DNA of 64,000 bases, from positions 151,076 to 215,075 of the forward strand of contig VWZL01002554.1 in the NCBI GenBank assembly GCA_013396915.1, in the 5' to 3' direction. Numbering within the stretch: position 1 is the first letter of the stretch; every line of letters starts with the position of its first letter. Positions 1-12,000 of the stretch are shown here, piece after piece. Under the pieces are notes generated by a model. The model was given only the letters and a program-made list of their open reading frames with translations, had not been told where the DNA came from and did not search any database. The position numbers and the translations under genes are program-made. This DNA comes from Stercorarius parasiticus (Eukaryota; Chordata; Aves; Charadriiformes; Stercorariidae).

Positions 1-3000
1 TTGCTGACAACTGACCCCGTCTCTCCCCTGCCCCTGTTGCATTGCCGATGGTGGGATGTAACCTGAAATACTCAGATGTCTGCCTTCTTCCTGGGAACTC
101 GCTCTGCCCTGCATCTCCGCTGCGGGGATAACCATGCACTCGGGTACCGAGGCAAGGAGGAGGACTAAGAAATCCCAGCGACAGAGGAACATCAAGGATA
201 TTTAAAGCTAATTCTTTTAATTACAAACCTCAAACTGAGGTGAGACTGTGGGTTTGGAAAGGGCTGCCGAGTACTCCCCCGTCTTTCCAGAAGCGAAAGC
301 AGTGCCTGTGTAAACGGAAGGTGCAGTTTGCATCAGGCTGCGCCGCTGCGAAGCTGAAAAACCTGTCCTGTGATGCAGGTTTTCTGGCTCTCTCACACAC
401 TGTTCCTTCCTCAAACAGAGCCACGGAGCAGCATCTGGAGACACCAACTCCTTTTATCCAGCAGGACCTGCCGTGTTAACATTTCAAAGGGAGCGATTTC
501 ACTGGTGGGACAAAGCGGGAGAAGTACTGTGGCAAGTCGGGTGCAAGTTAGGCAAGTTAGGGACTAAATGCCAGCTTAAGAGCAAGGCATAAAAGGTCAC
601 TTCTCAGCCGCAGCCTGAATATCTATTGAACGCGAAACAGGCAGCTAGAAGAGAAGAGGAGCATTCAACATGCCATGAATGGCTGCCTTGTGGATTCATT
701 CTGTAGGAGCCATGCCTGTGGAAGCCTGTGTCCAGCAGTGGAAAAATCTCACTAACCTATTTTTATCATTGCCAGCAAAGTCTGGCAACTGTCTAGATGT
801 TCTAGGTTCATTTAAAAATGACTTTTGATGGGGTTCAAGGTTCGCGGTGCTGGCAGTTCAAATTAGGTCGTTTCCTCAGAGCCGCCAACAGGCAGAAACT
901 GAAGAGGTGGCTATTTTATAATCATCATAATTATACAGTGGCCATAGGCATAAACCGCCCTCTAAACATAGAAACCCGACAAAACCCAGCCTGGTCTGTG
1001 CTAAGTTAGTGCTTGTGTGTGTGTTCCTCAGCTGGAGCAGCAGCTCTCCTCCCCGGGAAGAGCATCCCTGGGCCCCATAGGGGGTCCCTTATGGGCAGGG
1101 ACTTGTTTACTCTGCTGCGGAGCACCTGGTCCCTCCACAGCTCCCAAGGCTACGCAGCACACCCCTGTCCTCCCGGGGGCCTCCGCGTTATCAGCCTCCT
1201 GGCAGTGAAAAAATTAAAGAAAAGAGGATGAAAAAAAGGTACAGCAGTACTTCGGAAGAGCCCCTGCGTTGCTTGTGTCGGTGCCTACAGCAGGAGGCTT
1301 TCTAGGTAGCTGTCTCTGCAAAAGCTTGCAAGCACCTGCGTTCAGAGCTCGTAACAAAACAGGGCAGGGCTCAGCTCAATCTTCACAGCACATCCCTCGT
1401 GGAAACAGCATCACGCTCACATCGCTGGGATTTTAGTCCCCACTACTTTTTTTTTTTTTCTTCCCCTCTCCTCTCCCTCAAAGCAGTTTCCCTGAGCCCA
1501 TCTCCTACAAAGTTTGCTTGGACTCACAGATTCATCTGAAAAAACAGGATTAGTGGAGATGTACAGGTGGTTCCTAAAAAGTGTCTTCAAACACTTCATA
1601 TTCTTTTCTCCTGAGGGGTGTGCGGAGGGGGGGAGGAAGTATAGCCCTGACTGGGACAGCCAGTCAAAATAAATCCAGGCTGTTCTGTCTAGTGGAGCAA
1701 TTCCTTTAGGAGCTCTTTTCAAAGTCACCCTGCAGGTAACTACATCCTTCCCTTCTGCCCACAGATCTTCTCTACGCCCTTTACAAGTAACCCTATTAAT
1801 TGCTGAAACATAGTCAGAATGTGGTACGATGGATTTAAATTTTTAAAGTGTCTGATAGGATTTATTCCCGCCCCAACTGCTCACACCTTACTGTCAGCTT
1901 CTTCCCACATCCCACACCATTTCCACATTTCACGGACCTGCTGTCATTTTTCCCCCCCCCTTGTACTCAATTATGGTCCTGAGGTGCTAGGATGCCTGTA
2001 AAATGACACTGTGCTATACCTCAGAAGACTTTCCTAGCTCCACTGTAAAGTAATAAGCCATTTTCCAGCAACAAACCCTGTCCCCGTAGAAAACCAGGCT
2101 CTCCCTGCCTTGGTACACCTCCTTCCGACGCTGCTGACCATGCAGCTACCTTGAGCCTCTCTCTGTTTCTAAGGCAGGCTAGCTCTGATTTTCTAGAGTA
2201 AGTCTGAAAAATAGTCTTTTCTTCTGGCATAATTACCTTGTAGATCACCAAATCCAGCCTTCCTCAGGACTTCGTAAAGTCCTCGCCCCTTAGACGAACA
2301 TTTATTTTCTTAATCTTGCAACAGCAGATACACTGTTTCCTGGTACAAATTCCCATATTCTGAATGCACTCTATTCTTCTCCCCCCCACACACTGTCCTT
2401 GTCTAGCTTACAATATATAAATAGCCATATCCTTTAGTGGTTTGTCTTTATCTTCCCTTGTTTTCCTCACAGCAGCAGACGAGGGGCAGACCTGACAGCA
2501 GTCTGGGAGCAATACGGTGCAGAGCCCACCACTGCTTCCCCATCTACACAAGCCAAAACCCAGCAGCATCCTACGCCGTGACACTTGGCCGCACGCATTT
2601 CAACAGCTTGTGCAAACTTTGCATAATGTTGTCCATTTTACAGCATTGCAGGCAGGGCGTTATGTTAGTGCCTGACATCGGACTTATTCCCATTACCAGT
2701 TATCATCTCTTCTACTGTCCCCGTCCAAGCAAGTACCTAGACCAGGGCTGCTCTGATCCCACCAGCTCTTTGCTGTCCACGAGCAATTCCCATAGATGTA
2801 AAATATATAGCGTCACATTTGGCCACAAAACATTTATGTTAAGCAAGTTTAGTGCAAAGGATTAGCACTAGCAAAGAAATCTCCTTGTGTCTGGAAATAA
2901 AGCTACTTAAGCTCTTTTCCTTTCTGGAGTAGTTTCTCACATTCCAGTCAGGCTTTAAGGTCTTAACGTAGTTACACCTTTCTGTTTACCGATGGGGAAG

Positions 3001-5719
3001 CTAGGATGGCACAGAAAAGACAAAGTATTTTACTCTTGTATGTTTTCCTTTGCCCTGTCTACTCCTCCCAAGAGGCATTACAACCCACCTCTAGGATGAT
3101 TTTTCTTTTTTTTCTACTCCCTAATTTTTTCCAAGCATTAATCTTTGCTTCTCCTGACCCTGCCCCTTCCTGAGGTGGGTCAGACCTCTTCCTAACAGGG
3201 ATCCTTGTCGTATCCTGACTCACTTCGCTCTCCCTCCCTTCACAAGCATTACACCAGTGTTAATCACTTCTGCCACAGCATTCACATGGAAAAAAAAAAT
3301 AAAAAATCTTACTCCATTGTCCCAAGCAGTGTACCTCCTGCAGTATTGCAATTTCCCCTTTCCTGCTTTGCAGAAAATCTACTATCCCTTTTGTTCACCT
3401 GAGACTCTACATATTACTTCAAATCACTTTCTGCTCCAGTTCCCTCAAGACAATCCAGACCTAACTTGGAGATGGGAGCTCGCTCCCTGCTTGGGCAGTC
3501 TGTGCTACAAACACAGTTGGTTTGTTTTTTTTTTTTTTTTTTTAAGTCTGTCATTGTTCAGAACCAAATTCTTCAGGGAATTTGGTCACAACTGCTACTT
3601 GTAAAGTAAAAGTTCTCATCATTCATCTCATCAGTATTCATTACTAAGAAGTATTCATTCCAGACTAGCTTGCAGATCTTAGGATGACTACAACCAGGTT
3701 TTGCATCTGTAATTCATGTTCCTGCCGAAAGGAAGGTAATATTTAAGTAATAAACAGTAGCTCTTTCTTCTTCGATAAAAGAAGACTTACCCATCTGTTG
3801 GTTACTCAGAAAACATCAACCTACACACACAGAATGTTCAAAAAGAAGGGCTAAAGATCAGGCTGTAGGACTTTAAAAAAAAATATGGGGGGGAAGGGGG
3901 CAGGCATCAGAGGCATGAAGCATTGCAGTAAACACTGTGGTTAAGGCAGCAGTGTTGCAAGGTAAAGGCTAACTGACAGGAAGCTCTCATCAGCTTCTAT
4001 AGAAGGCAGCAACAGTAAAAGGTATAAACTTAAGTCTTCTGGCTGTTCAGTTGACCTGGACGGCAGTTTGAGAGGAGCTTCCTCCTTAGTTGTCCCCCAA
4101 ACCCATCTCATGCGCTGAGCCTACAGCTTAGTTCTCATCACCCTAGTTACAGCCCAACGCATTTTTTTGGACGTTGGCAAACGCTGCCAGTGTTGGACTA
4201 CAGCCATGTTGGATGTCAGTGACCCGAACACATGCCTCAACACAGAGCAATAAAACCAAGGGCAGCTGAAGTCAGCAGTAAACTTCTATTATGGCTGACA
4301 GCAGTTCACCCCAGCTCTTTCAGGTGCCGATTTCAGTCTCATGCCAAGAATCGCACAAAAATGCTGCTTCTCAGTTCTGCAAGAGCTCAAGGACAGGGTA
4401 GGTCTCAAATTCCCATACGAGATTAGATTTTTTCCCTCCAGGCTCTCTCATATATCCAAGGTGGAAAATTAGATCAACTCCTTTCTGTAGTCATTCCAGT
4501 CTCTCAAGTCACACAAAAGCATGATTACCATTTGACTTTTTTTGAAATCAGACTTTTTTTTTTAAGAAGGCCCCATCAACACAGAACAGTGCAACGCATT
4601 ACAGAGGAGAGCTGTATGGTTTGCATAACCCCTTAGACAAATGACAGCGTGTAACACAAAGGTGGGCAATACATTCATGCGTTAGTCCAGAGCTATAGCC
4701 AGAGCCTGGCCCTCAACAATTCTCATATTTCTCATAATAAATACCAGCCTCCTTACAAGAGAAGGGTAGGAACAAGCAAGGACTACTAAAGGCATTCGTA
4801 ATACCTACAGGAGAAAGACCAGAAACTCCTAGGAACACAGCTGAGATACTACAGTAAGGGAACACCAGGTACAGTTACAGCGCATCAACTTGCAGTAAGG
4901 ATCCAAGTCCATAGGCAGCCCTCACCAGAAGGCATTTTAGAGAAAAAAACCACAAACTTATAAAGCCATTTAGAGTAGAAGTACAGGACAAATTGTCAAT
5001 TCCTTAGGCTAAGAGTTCCACCCCAATACCTCTGCTCCCTCCCATAGCCTTTTTTTAAACTGAAACAGGATAGCCACAGCTCTAGCTGCTGCTGCAAGCA
5101 GTGACTGCAGAGCTGTACAGTAACTTCTAATGCAACCTTCCCCCCCGGACTTGAAAACCTGAGATTTGGCACACATGCCTTAAGCCCTTGAGTATACTTC
5201 ACTGGCTTTGGAGACACAGAGTCAGCCACTGAGAAAAATCCCGAGCACACTGTGGGAATCTGCCTTGTCAAGGGACCAAGGCCATGTCAGATGCCAGCAA
5301 CAGAGTTATGTCAGCAGACCGGCAGATACAAGAAAACCCAGCTGGCTCCAGGGTAGAGCCCAGCCTGTTTGCATCAAAGTACCACTGCCCGCACATCACC
5401 AGTGTGACAGTCATCCTTTGCCATCCCCTATGAAGATGACAGAAGAAGTGTTACAGTAGTAATATTTTAGGAATATAATTAAGACCTGCTTTTGTTCACA
5501 CACACCAAGGAAACAAGGAATGATGTCTTCCCTAACATGCTCTAACAGTCTTTTCCATTCCCTGGAATTCCCTTCAAATATGGCATTGGCATAGAAGTTA
5601 TTTCCTGCTTTATACTAAAGCCCTAGTAATTTAACACTTAGATGTTACACAAGTTCAACTCACCACTACGCATCAAACAATGATTAATAAGCATAGTAAA
5701 GTATCTTCTCCCCCACAAA
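1..5719. other. Flank downstream of CD9, no gene recognised
   Basis: This stretch lies beyond the 3' end of CD9. All open frames are short (142 codons at most) and none resembles a known protein or ends in good splice signals. In human the next gene past CD9 is PLEKHG6 in the same orientation, so its 5' end might lie here or off the window, but I see no exon of it. The stretch contains pyrimidine-rich tracts and a run of 19 T at 3525-3543. No CR1 copy was recognised. Confidence 0.5.
3525..3543. repeat. Poly-T tract (19 T)
   Basis: An uninterrupted run of T on the plus strand. It could be an A-rich tail of an old minus-strand retrocopy or plain slippage. No target-site duplication or retrocopy body was recognised beside it. 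Confidence 0.7.
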
Positions 5720-6004
5720 CATACAATATGTCTTACTTTTTATTAAGTATCAAATTGTCTCCAACATAAATTACATCCAAATTACATAAGTTTCAAGAAA
5801 GTCAGATATTTTATGTACAATATTTGTCTTGAGTCAGATATAGCTTTCTCATTTTAACCTATAACATAAAAAGCAAACCTACATCAGTACCAAATAAAGC
5901 ATTAAAAAGGTAACAAATATATAACTTTTTAGAAATGCTTTCAGAACGCTAAAGTTAATGACAAAGATTTTTTTTATAGTGCAGCAGTCTTGGGTTTTTA
6001 GCTC
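5720..6004 (-). other. CD9 3' untranslated region
   Basis: On the minus strand this runs from the CD9 stop codon to the predicted cleavage site. The end is inferred from the AATAAA at 5744-5739 and a GU-rich stretch 15-30 bases further on, so it is uncertain by about ten bases. At about 285 nt the UTR is short, and no other AATAAA lies inside it on this strand. Confidence 0.65.
5739..5744 (-). terminator. CD9 polyadenylation signal AATAAA
   Basis: The plus strand reads TTTATT, giving AATAAA on the coding strand 261 nt past the stop codon. It is followed by a GU-rich stretch ending TTTGTGGGGG, the usual layout of signal, cleavage site and downstream element. Confidence 0.75.
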
Positions 6005-6070
6005 TTAGACCATTTCTCGGTTTTTGCGGATAGCACAGCAGAGGACCATACTGAATATCATGCCGAAAAT
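6005..6070 (-). CDS. CD9: CD9 exon 8 (end of TM4, cytoplasmic tail, stop)
   Basis: On the minus strand an acceptor ending TTTACAG precedes 66 nt encoding [14 protein letters not shown], then RKNREMV and TAA. This is the last part of TM4, the juxtamembrane CC palmitoylation pair and the short tail, nearly identical to mammalian CD9. The exon begins on a whole codon. Confidence 0.97.
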   Translation of the reverse strand: MFGMIFSMVLCCAIRKNREMV

Positions 6071-9000
6071 CTGTAAAGAAAGCAAACATTAGAAATCAGG
6101 GGACCAAGGCACATTCTTCTGTCAACACAGGGACAAGTGTAGCTGCTCTTCCTGACCCAGAGGCCATATTAACTCTATCCTGCAGAGACAGTCCCACCCC
6201 CCCCCGCAATTTCAGTCTGTTCTCAAATCCCTTCACCCTCAATACTTCCAAATATATCAGCTATAAACCACTGCTATGTATCTCCTAAGAAATCTTTGAT
6301 CGTTACAGTATATTTGCATCCATGGATGCAAATCAAACTGTTTGACTTTCCTCCAGAAGTCAAACAAACAAGTGCAAATTTTCTTAGTAGCAGCACTGTT
6401 ATTTCAGCTCTCTAGCAGTCTTTAATTGTTATAAAGGAACTAAAAACAAGGATGCCTGAGAGATACTGGGATTAAGTAGTGTACTGGCAACATGACCAAT
6501 ACATATTCGCCCTATATAGACATACACTACTGATACAACTTCACCACGGCTAGAACTACAAGGAGGCAGATCCTAATCCAAAGCAGAAGCAGGGAGGTCC
6601 AAGACACCCCACCCTCTGTGCTGCCTCGGGGCCCTGCAGCGCACACCCTCATCCTGCCGGTACTTGTCAGTAGTGGAATGGGAACGCCAGGCAGTGTTCA
6701 ACAGACTTCTGCCAGAAATAGCCTTTGGCCATACAGTTACCCTCCAAATAATCTAGAAACTTACCATTATTACAGCAATGCCAAGGCCAACTGCTCCAAT
6801 CACATTCAATTTAGAATTGAAGACATCATCAATGGCAGCAGGGCACGACTGAAAAGAAAGACTGTTCATTAGAGTTTCATACATATGAAAGGTTTGTTTC
6901 TGCTTGCTTGTTAGAGCTCAAATCTGCTGACTGATGCTACACCTTTGACCATGTCTGCTTCCACTAGAGATGAAGGCTCATCTTTTGAAAGCTGCTTTGA
7001 ACTGGTCTTTATTTTCGCAGCTTTAAAGTGGGCCAGAGATGTTCCAACACAAAAGTTGGAGGAGCTTAAATCTACTCTTCAAGTATTTAAACCTCTTAAC
7101 CATGCCTTGGCTACAGCAGGAGTCCCTTCTCAACACCTGCAGCTGATCAGGCAGATCAGGACTAACAGCAGTTGTACCAGACTTGGCTTGTTACTAATAG
7201 CTGTCAGCATTTAGGTTGCTGTACTACTCAGCCCTTCTCCAAATAAATTTGAAGTCACTCTTGATATTTCCTGTTGTAACTTTTGCAGATACCTCAGGAT
7301 TTCTTGAGCTGCGTGCATACGTGCTAGGCTATGAGTAGATTCATAGAGGTGCCAGTTTGAAGCTCCCAGGACAATGAATTACCATTGCAACTAAAGAAAA
7401 ACCTAAGTACAGTCCTTTCCCCAAAGACACATCACAGCCAAGAAAAAGAACAAGGAACTTTCACACAGGTTAAGTCTTTAAAAGCCTGGTGGCTGGTCTC
7501 ATCCCAACTCCTGCCCTACTTATTCCAGCAGGCTACCACAGCGAGCTGCTGAAAACAACTTTTCTTTAATTGTTCTTTAACCAATCCAAAGGAAAGACCA
7601 AACTGAGAATTACAGGGACATACTGGCAAGAATTAATCAGTTAAATCAGAATATCAATACAGTACTGCTTCTTACAGAGGCACACAGATCAGCCACACCA
7701 TTACATCCCTTTAATTTTGCAGTCTACCTACTGGCATTTTTTCCTCTACAGCTGGGACAAGGCCATAAACACATCACAAGATTAAGTCAACAGCCAAAGC
7801 ACTTAAAAGCAAACAATAAAACCTGCATGCTGCCTGAAGTACTCCAATATAGTCTAACTCATAGCATATTCAATGGGCAGACTAAAGGCAGCCTAAATAC
7901 AGACTGAAATGTCTCACGTGGTCAGATATTTGAAGGAAAAAGCCATCCATAGTGAAAGGATGAAGACAAGTAACGTAAATAAAATCGAGTCACCAATTGA
8001 ATTCCTGCATTGTAAGAACCTTATTTTCTATGGAAGACTCACACAGGCTCTCTTGGAGCATAAAGCAAGAGCACAGGACTGTTGTAAGAATAACAGGAAA
8101 AGGCGTAATTAAGAACTACACAAGATGCCTCTCCTGTATCTGTGGCATACAGGCACCTTTGTAGCAATATTTCAACATGGGAACCCAATTCAGAGAATTG
8201 GCTTCGCAGCAACACAGTCACCTAAACAACGCATTACACCCCNCTGAAACTTGCTCCCACCCCATGCTCTCCCTAAGGAAAAGGGGAGACAACAGCTCCT
8301 CTGCAGCACCGGGGACGTGCTTTGGTGTTAGAAGCAGCCAGGAGAACAGAGCTCTCTAGTTTGTTTTTTTTTTGTTTTCAGGTGAAGTTTTGGCCTTATG
8401 CTGTCCATCACACCAGCAAGTTTAGTGACACATAGACTACACATTTCCTGCACAAGTTCACATTTCCTGCTGACCCTGCTTGTTCTTTCCACAGTGACAG
8501 TATGTTGATTTTCCACAACTGGACTGATTACAGTCATAGAGATAGGTTGCTAAGTGTGATGTGGGAATTTCCCATGGACTGAAAGGGTTTATTCAGAAAC
8601 ATGTTTCTCATTCTACTCATGGGGCAGAGCTGATGGTGAAGTAAGTCATGCTTTACCACTACAGAAAGCGACTCGACCATGGTCTTCTTCGGACAGGTGT
8701 CCATGAACTGCTGCTCAAGAACTCCTTTAAGACCACAGCAGTCTAGCTACAAGAGAAAACAAGAAAGGAGAACCAGGTTAAAGAATCCTTATTTTTGCAC
8801 TGTATTTAGTAAGAAGAAATAGATTACGTTAAGTTTTATTACAGTCCTTATGCAAATTTGCTTAGAAGTCCTCCCAATGTGATTGCTATAAACCTAATTT
8901 TAAAAAAGTCTTTATTACATTAAAGCCCAAGATTATGAAAGGAAGAGCTAGATCTCATTAGGTATACACACATTAATTTTGGTGACAGTTTGTACTCCTT

Positions 9001-12000
9001 ACAGACACAAAGGTAAGCTCCTCATAGACACGCGGATATGCATACTATGGTGCCTCTAAATCAATTCCACAGATCTAGAATTTCCCAGCTCGATTCTGAG
9101 TTTTAGGAAAAAAAGAACTAGTTCTACGTGTTTCAGAGGTTCAAAGGAACAGAAAAAAGCATACTGAATTCACCAATACTATACAAAAATATCTTCTCTG
9201 CAATTTGTTACTAATACTCCCTTGGTTTCTTCTAGTTAGTAAGGTACTAGAGCTGTACAGGGGATTGGATGACATGGAGAACAGTGTGAACAACCCGCAT
9301 TACTGTCTAGTTTAAGTATAACCATGTACTTACAGCTAACTGAAATGCTTTCAGGGTTTCTCTGGCAGCTGCTTGAGATCTCTTTTCATAGGCTTCCACG
9401 TAGAAGTCCTTTAACTCTTCAATAACCTACAGGATAGCAAAGAGTTGTAGTGTATTACTGTCTTACCTTAATATTAATTATGGAAAACTTGTTTTTGTTA
9501 AGTCAGTCATTAAAAATTCTGCAGCCTACAATACCCATCTTTTTGACAAGTAGAAACAGAGGGTGGACAGCATTTCTTATCCAGAACAGGTGAGCCTAAA
9601 CTGGTACACCCACCTTAAAAGCCACACCTGAACAGATAAGATTTGGAGTTTCCCTTCCAAACACTTCATATTCTAGGTGGAGTGAGAGAACCGAGTCTTT
9701 GCCCATTGGTTACACAGAAGTATTCCCTATTCATTTCTGTACCTAAAAGTTGCTACATTCCCCTGTTGTGTAATATAAGCAGAGAAGCAACCCTGATCAC
9801 CAAGCACCTTATTTTGAAACAAGGCAGAACCTTGACTACTTGTGAGGGGACAGCCCAGATCAGTCACGTTTTAGATACAGATTCAGCTATAGGCTGAGTG
9901 TTACTGCATCTCATATCTAGAAATGGTAAAGATTCACTGATGGCCCACTTTGCCGCACAGGTCAGCCAGGTACTGCCTAGAGGGCATTTCTAGCATGCCA
10001 CAGCATCTTGGACTCTGACTTCTCTGCTACAGTCTTATTGTTAAATATTAGAGTTTCATTTCTTGTGCCTTTTTTTCCTAGAATGTATGTTCTTCTTCTC
10101 CCCCAAATTCCCTGGGTAATCAAGATTTGACGAGTACTGGTATGGTTTTCAGTAGACTGCTAACTTTCTGAGGGCACAGTCATAGAACGGTTTGGGTTGG
10201 AGAGGACCTTTAAAAAAATCACCTAGTCCAACCCCCCTGCCATGGGCAGGGACATCTTTCACTGCATCAGATTGCTCAAAGCCCCTTCCAACCTGGATTT
10301 GAACACTTCCAATGATGGGGCATCCACAACTTCTCCGGGCAACCTGTTCCAGCATCCCACCACCCTGCCAACTTTTAAGAGCAGCATACCTTTTCTTTAT
10401 TTGCAAATCCCCAGATTGCAGCAGCAATTTCAAGGGCAAAAATGACGAAAAGGAAGAGGAAGAACTAGAAAAGAAAGACCACATCATTTAATTAAGACCA
10501 CAGCACCACAAAACAGCATCACACTATATATTGCAAGTTTGTCCAGTCCCCAGCATTCAGCCTTGTGAGAACTGTCACTCAACCAGTTTCCAGTTGGAGG
10601 TCTGAAACACTGGTAAGACCAGGAAAGAGGACACACCGCACTAGGTCAGCACCTCCTCCCAGGAGCGTCAGAAAGCCCAGCAGTGTTTTCCAAGCAGAAG
10701 TCCTCCTTTTTGATCAGTGTTAATTAAAAACAATCATCTGTTCACTCAGACTTTGAAGTTGTCCAGGTCACTCATATCACAACAGCTGACACCAGTTCTT
10801 TTCTCTGGTTTGTCACCCCTATTGCTTTAGGAGTCATTACTTAATACCTAGCTTGCCACCCACTCTCAGAGACCTAATGGTCATTTCTCTGTTATGTATC
10901 TCAAAATAAAAATAAGTGTCATCTGTGTTTAATCGACTACCAGGTCCAGAACACTACTAGCATTTAAAGGCTCTTTAAAGAGATATGTTCAGAAGTACAA
11001 CAAAGGGCTTGAGGCATCATTTTGCAAGAAATATATGAAATTAACTTCTTCCATGACACAGAAGGGGACTTGTTCTTTCACCAGCTATAGTAGTAGTCTT
11101 TTATTAACTAAGTCCTCTGGTTATTTGGATGAGTAGTTCCACGAGTGTACAGATGTGCATGAAACCAGTAAGCTCCACTGGCCCCTCCAGTCTGAAAACA
11201 ATGAGGTTGCTCTCCAATAATTGGCTTGTTGAGCAGTTGGCAACTAGAAGAGCCTATCCTGCTATTATGAACAGTAGAGGCTTGTTGTTTCAAGGATCAA
11301 ATACCACAGTTCTGGTCTCAAAGATTAAGGATTGCACAGCCTTCAGAGTTCAGGACAAACAGAGTTTAGTAGATAGCATTACTTTTATCAACATTTTAGT
11401 TCTGTGTTCACATACACTCCCAGCCTTGATGTGTCAATGTCTGGCTGTGTCACTAACTCATGAAGTCATCCTGTATTTAAATACAACACGGACATTTGAA
11501 TTTAGGGCCAGAAACAGAAACTATATTTAACATTTTAGCACTATGTAGGTGATCCTGAGTTTAAAAATTGTGGAGCCGAAATGATCAGCATCTGCTGCCC
11601 TTTAACTGCACAGTAATGTCTCCCTTCCTTTCTCGTCTTGCTGCTAAAAATTTAAACACTACTCTGAACACTTACCAGGCCAAGCATACATTGAGATTCC
11701 TGCAACGCACCACAGCATCCCAAGAAACCAACCAGCATCATAAGTGCACCAGCTCCAATAAGGATGTAAACTCCTAGGGAGGAGAACAGAGACATGTATA
11801 CAGGCTAGTTGAGACCTCAGCAGCAAGGTATGAAATTAGTTGCTCCACAAATAGCACTTGTAGCTTTTGCCAAAGTTTAAGTTTCTTTACTGAGGTGTTA
11901 CAAGCCAAAAAAAAAAAAGGGTGTGTGCGTGCTTAGTTTTCAAATCAAACATCTCAAAACTTGTGGGGAAGTGTATTGATAAATAAAAATTTCAACTTAC

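Noticed and set aside
2985..3035. Resemblance to the tail of a MIR-like SINE
   Set aside because: The match is only about 40 bases and interrupted, which is too short and weak to call.
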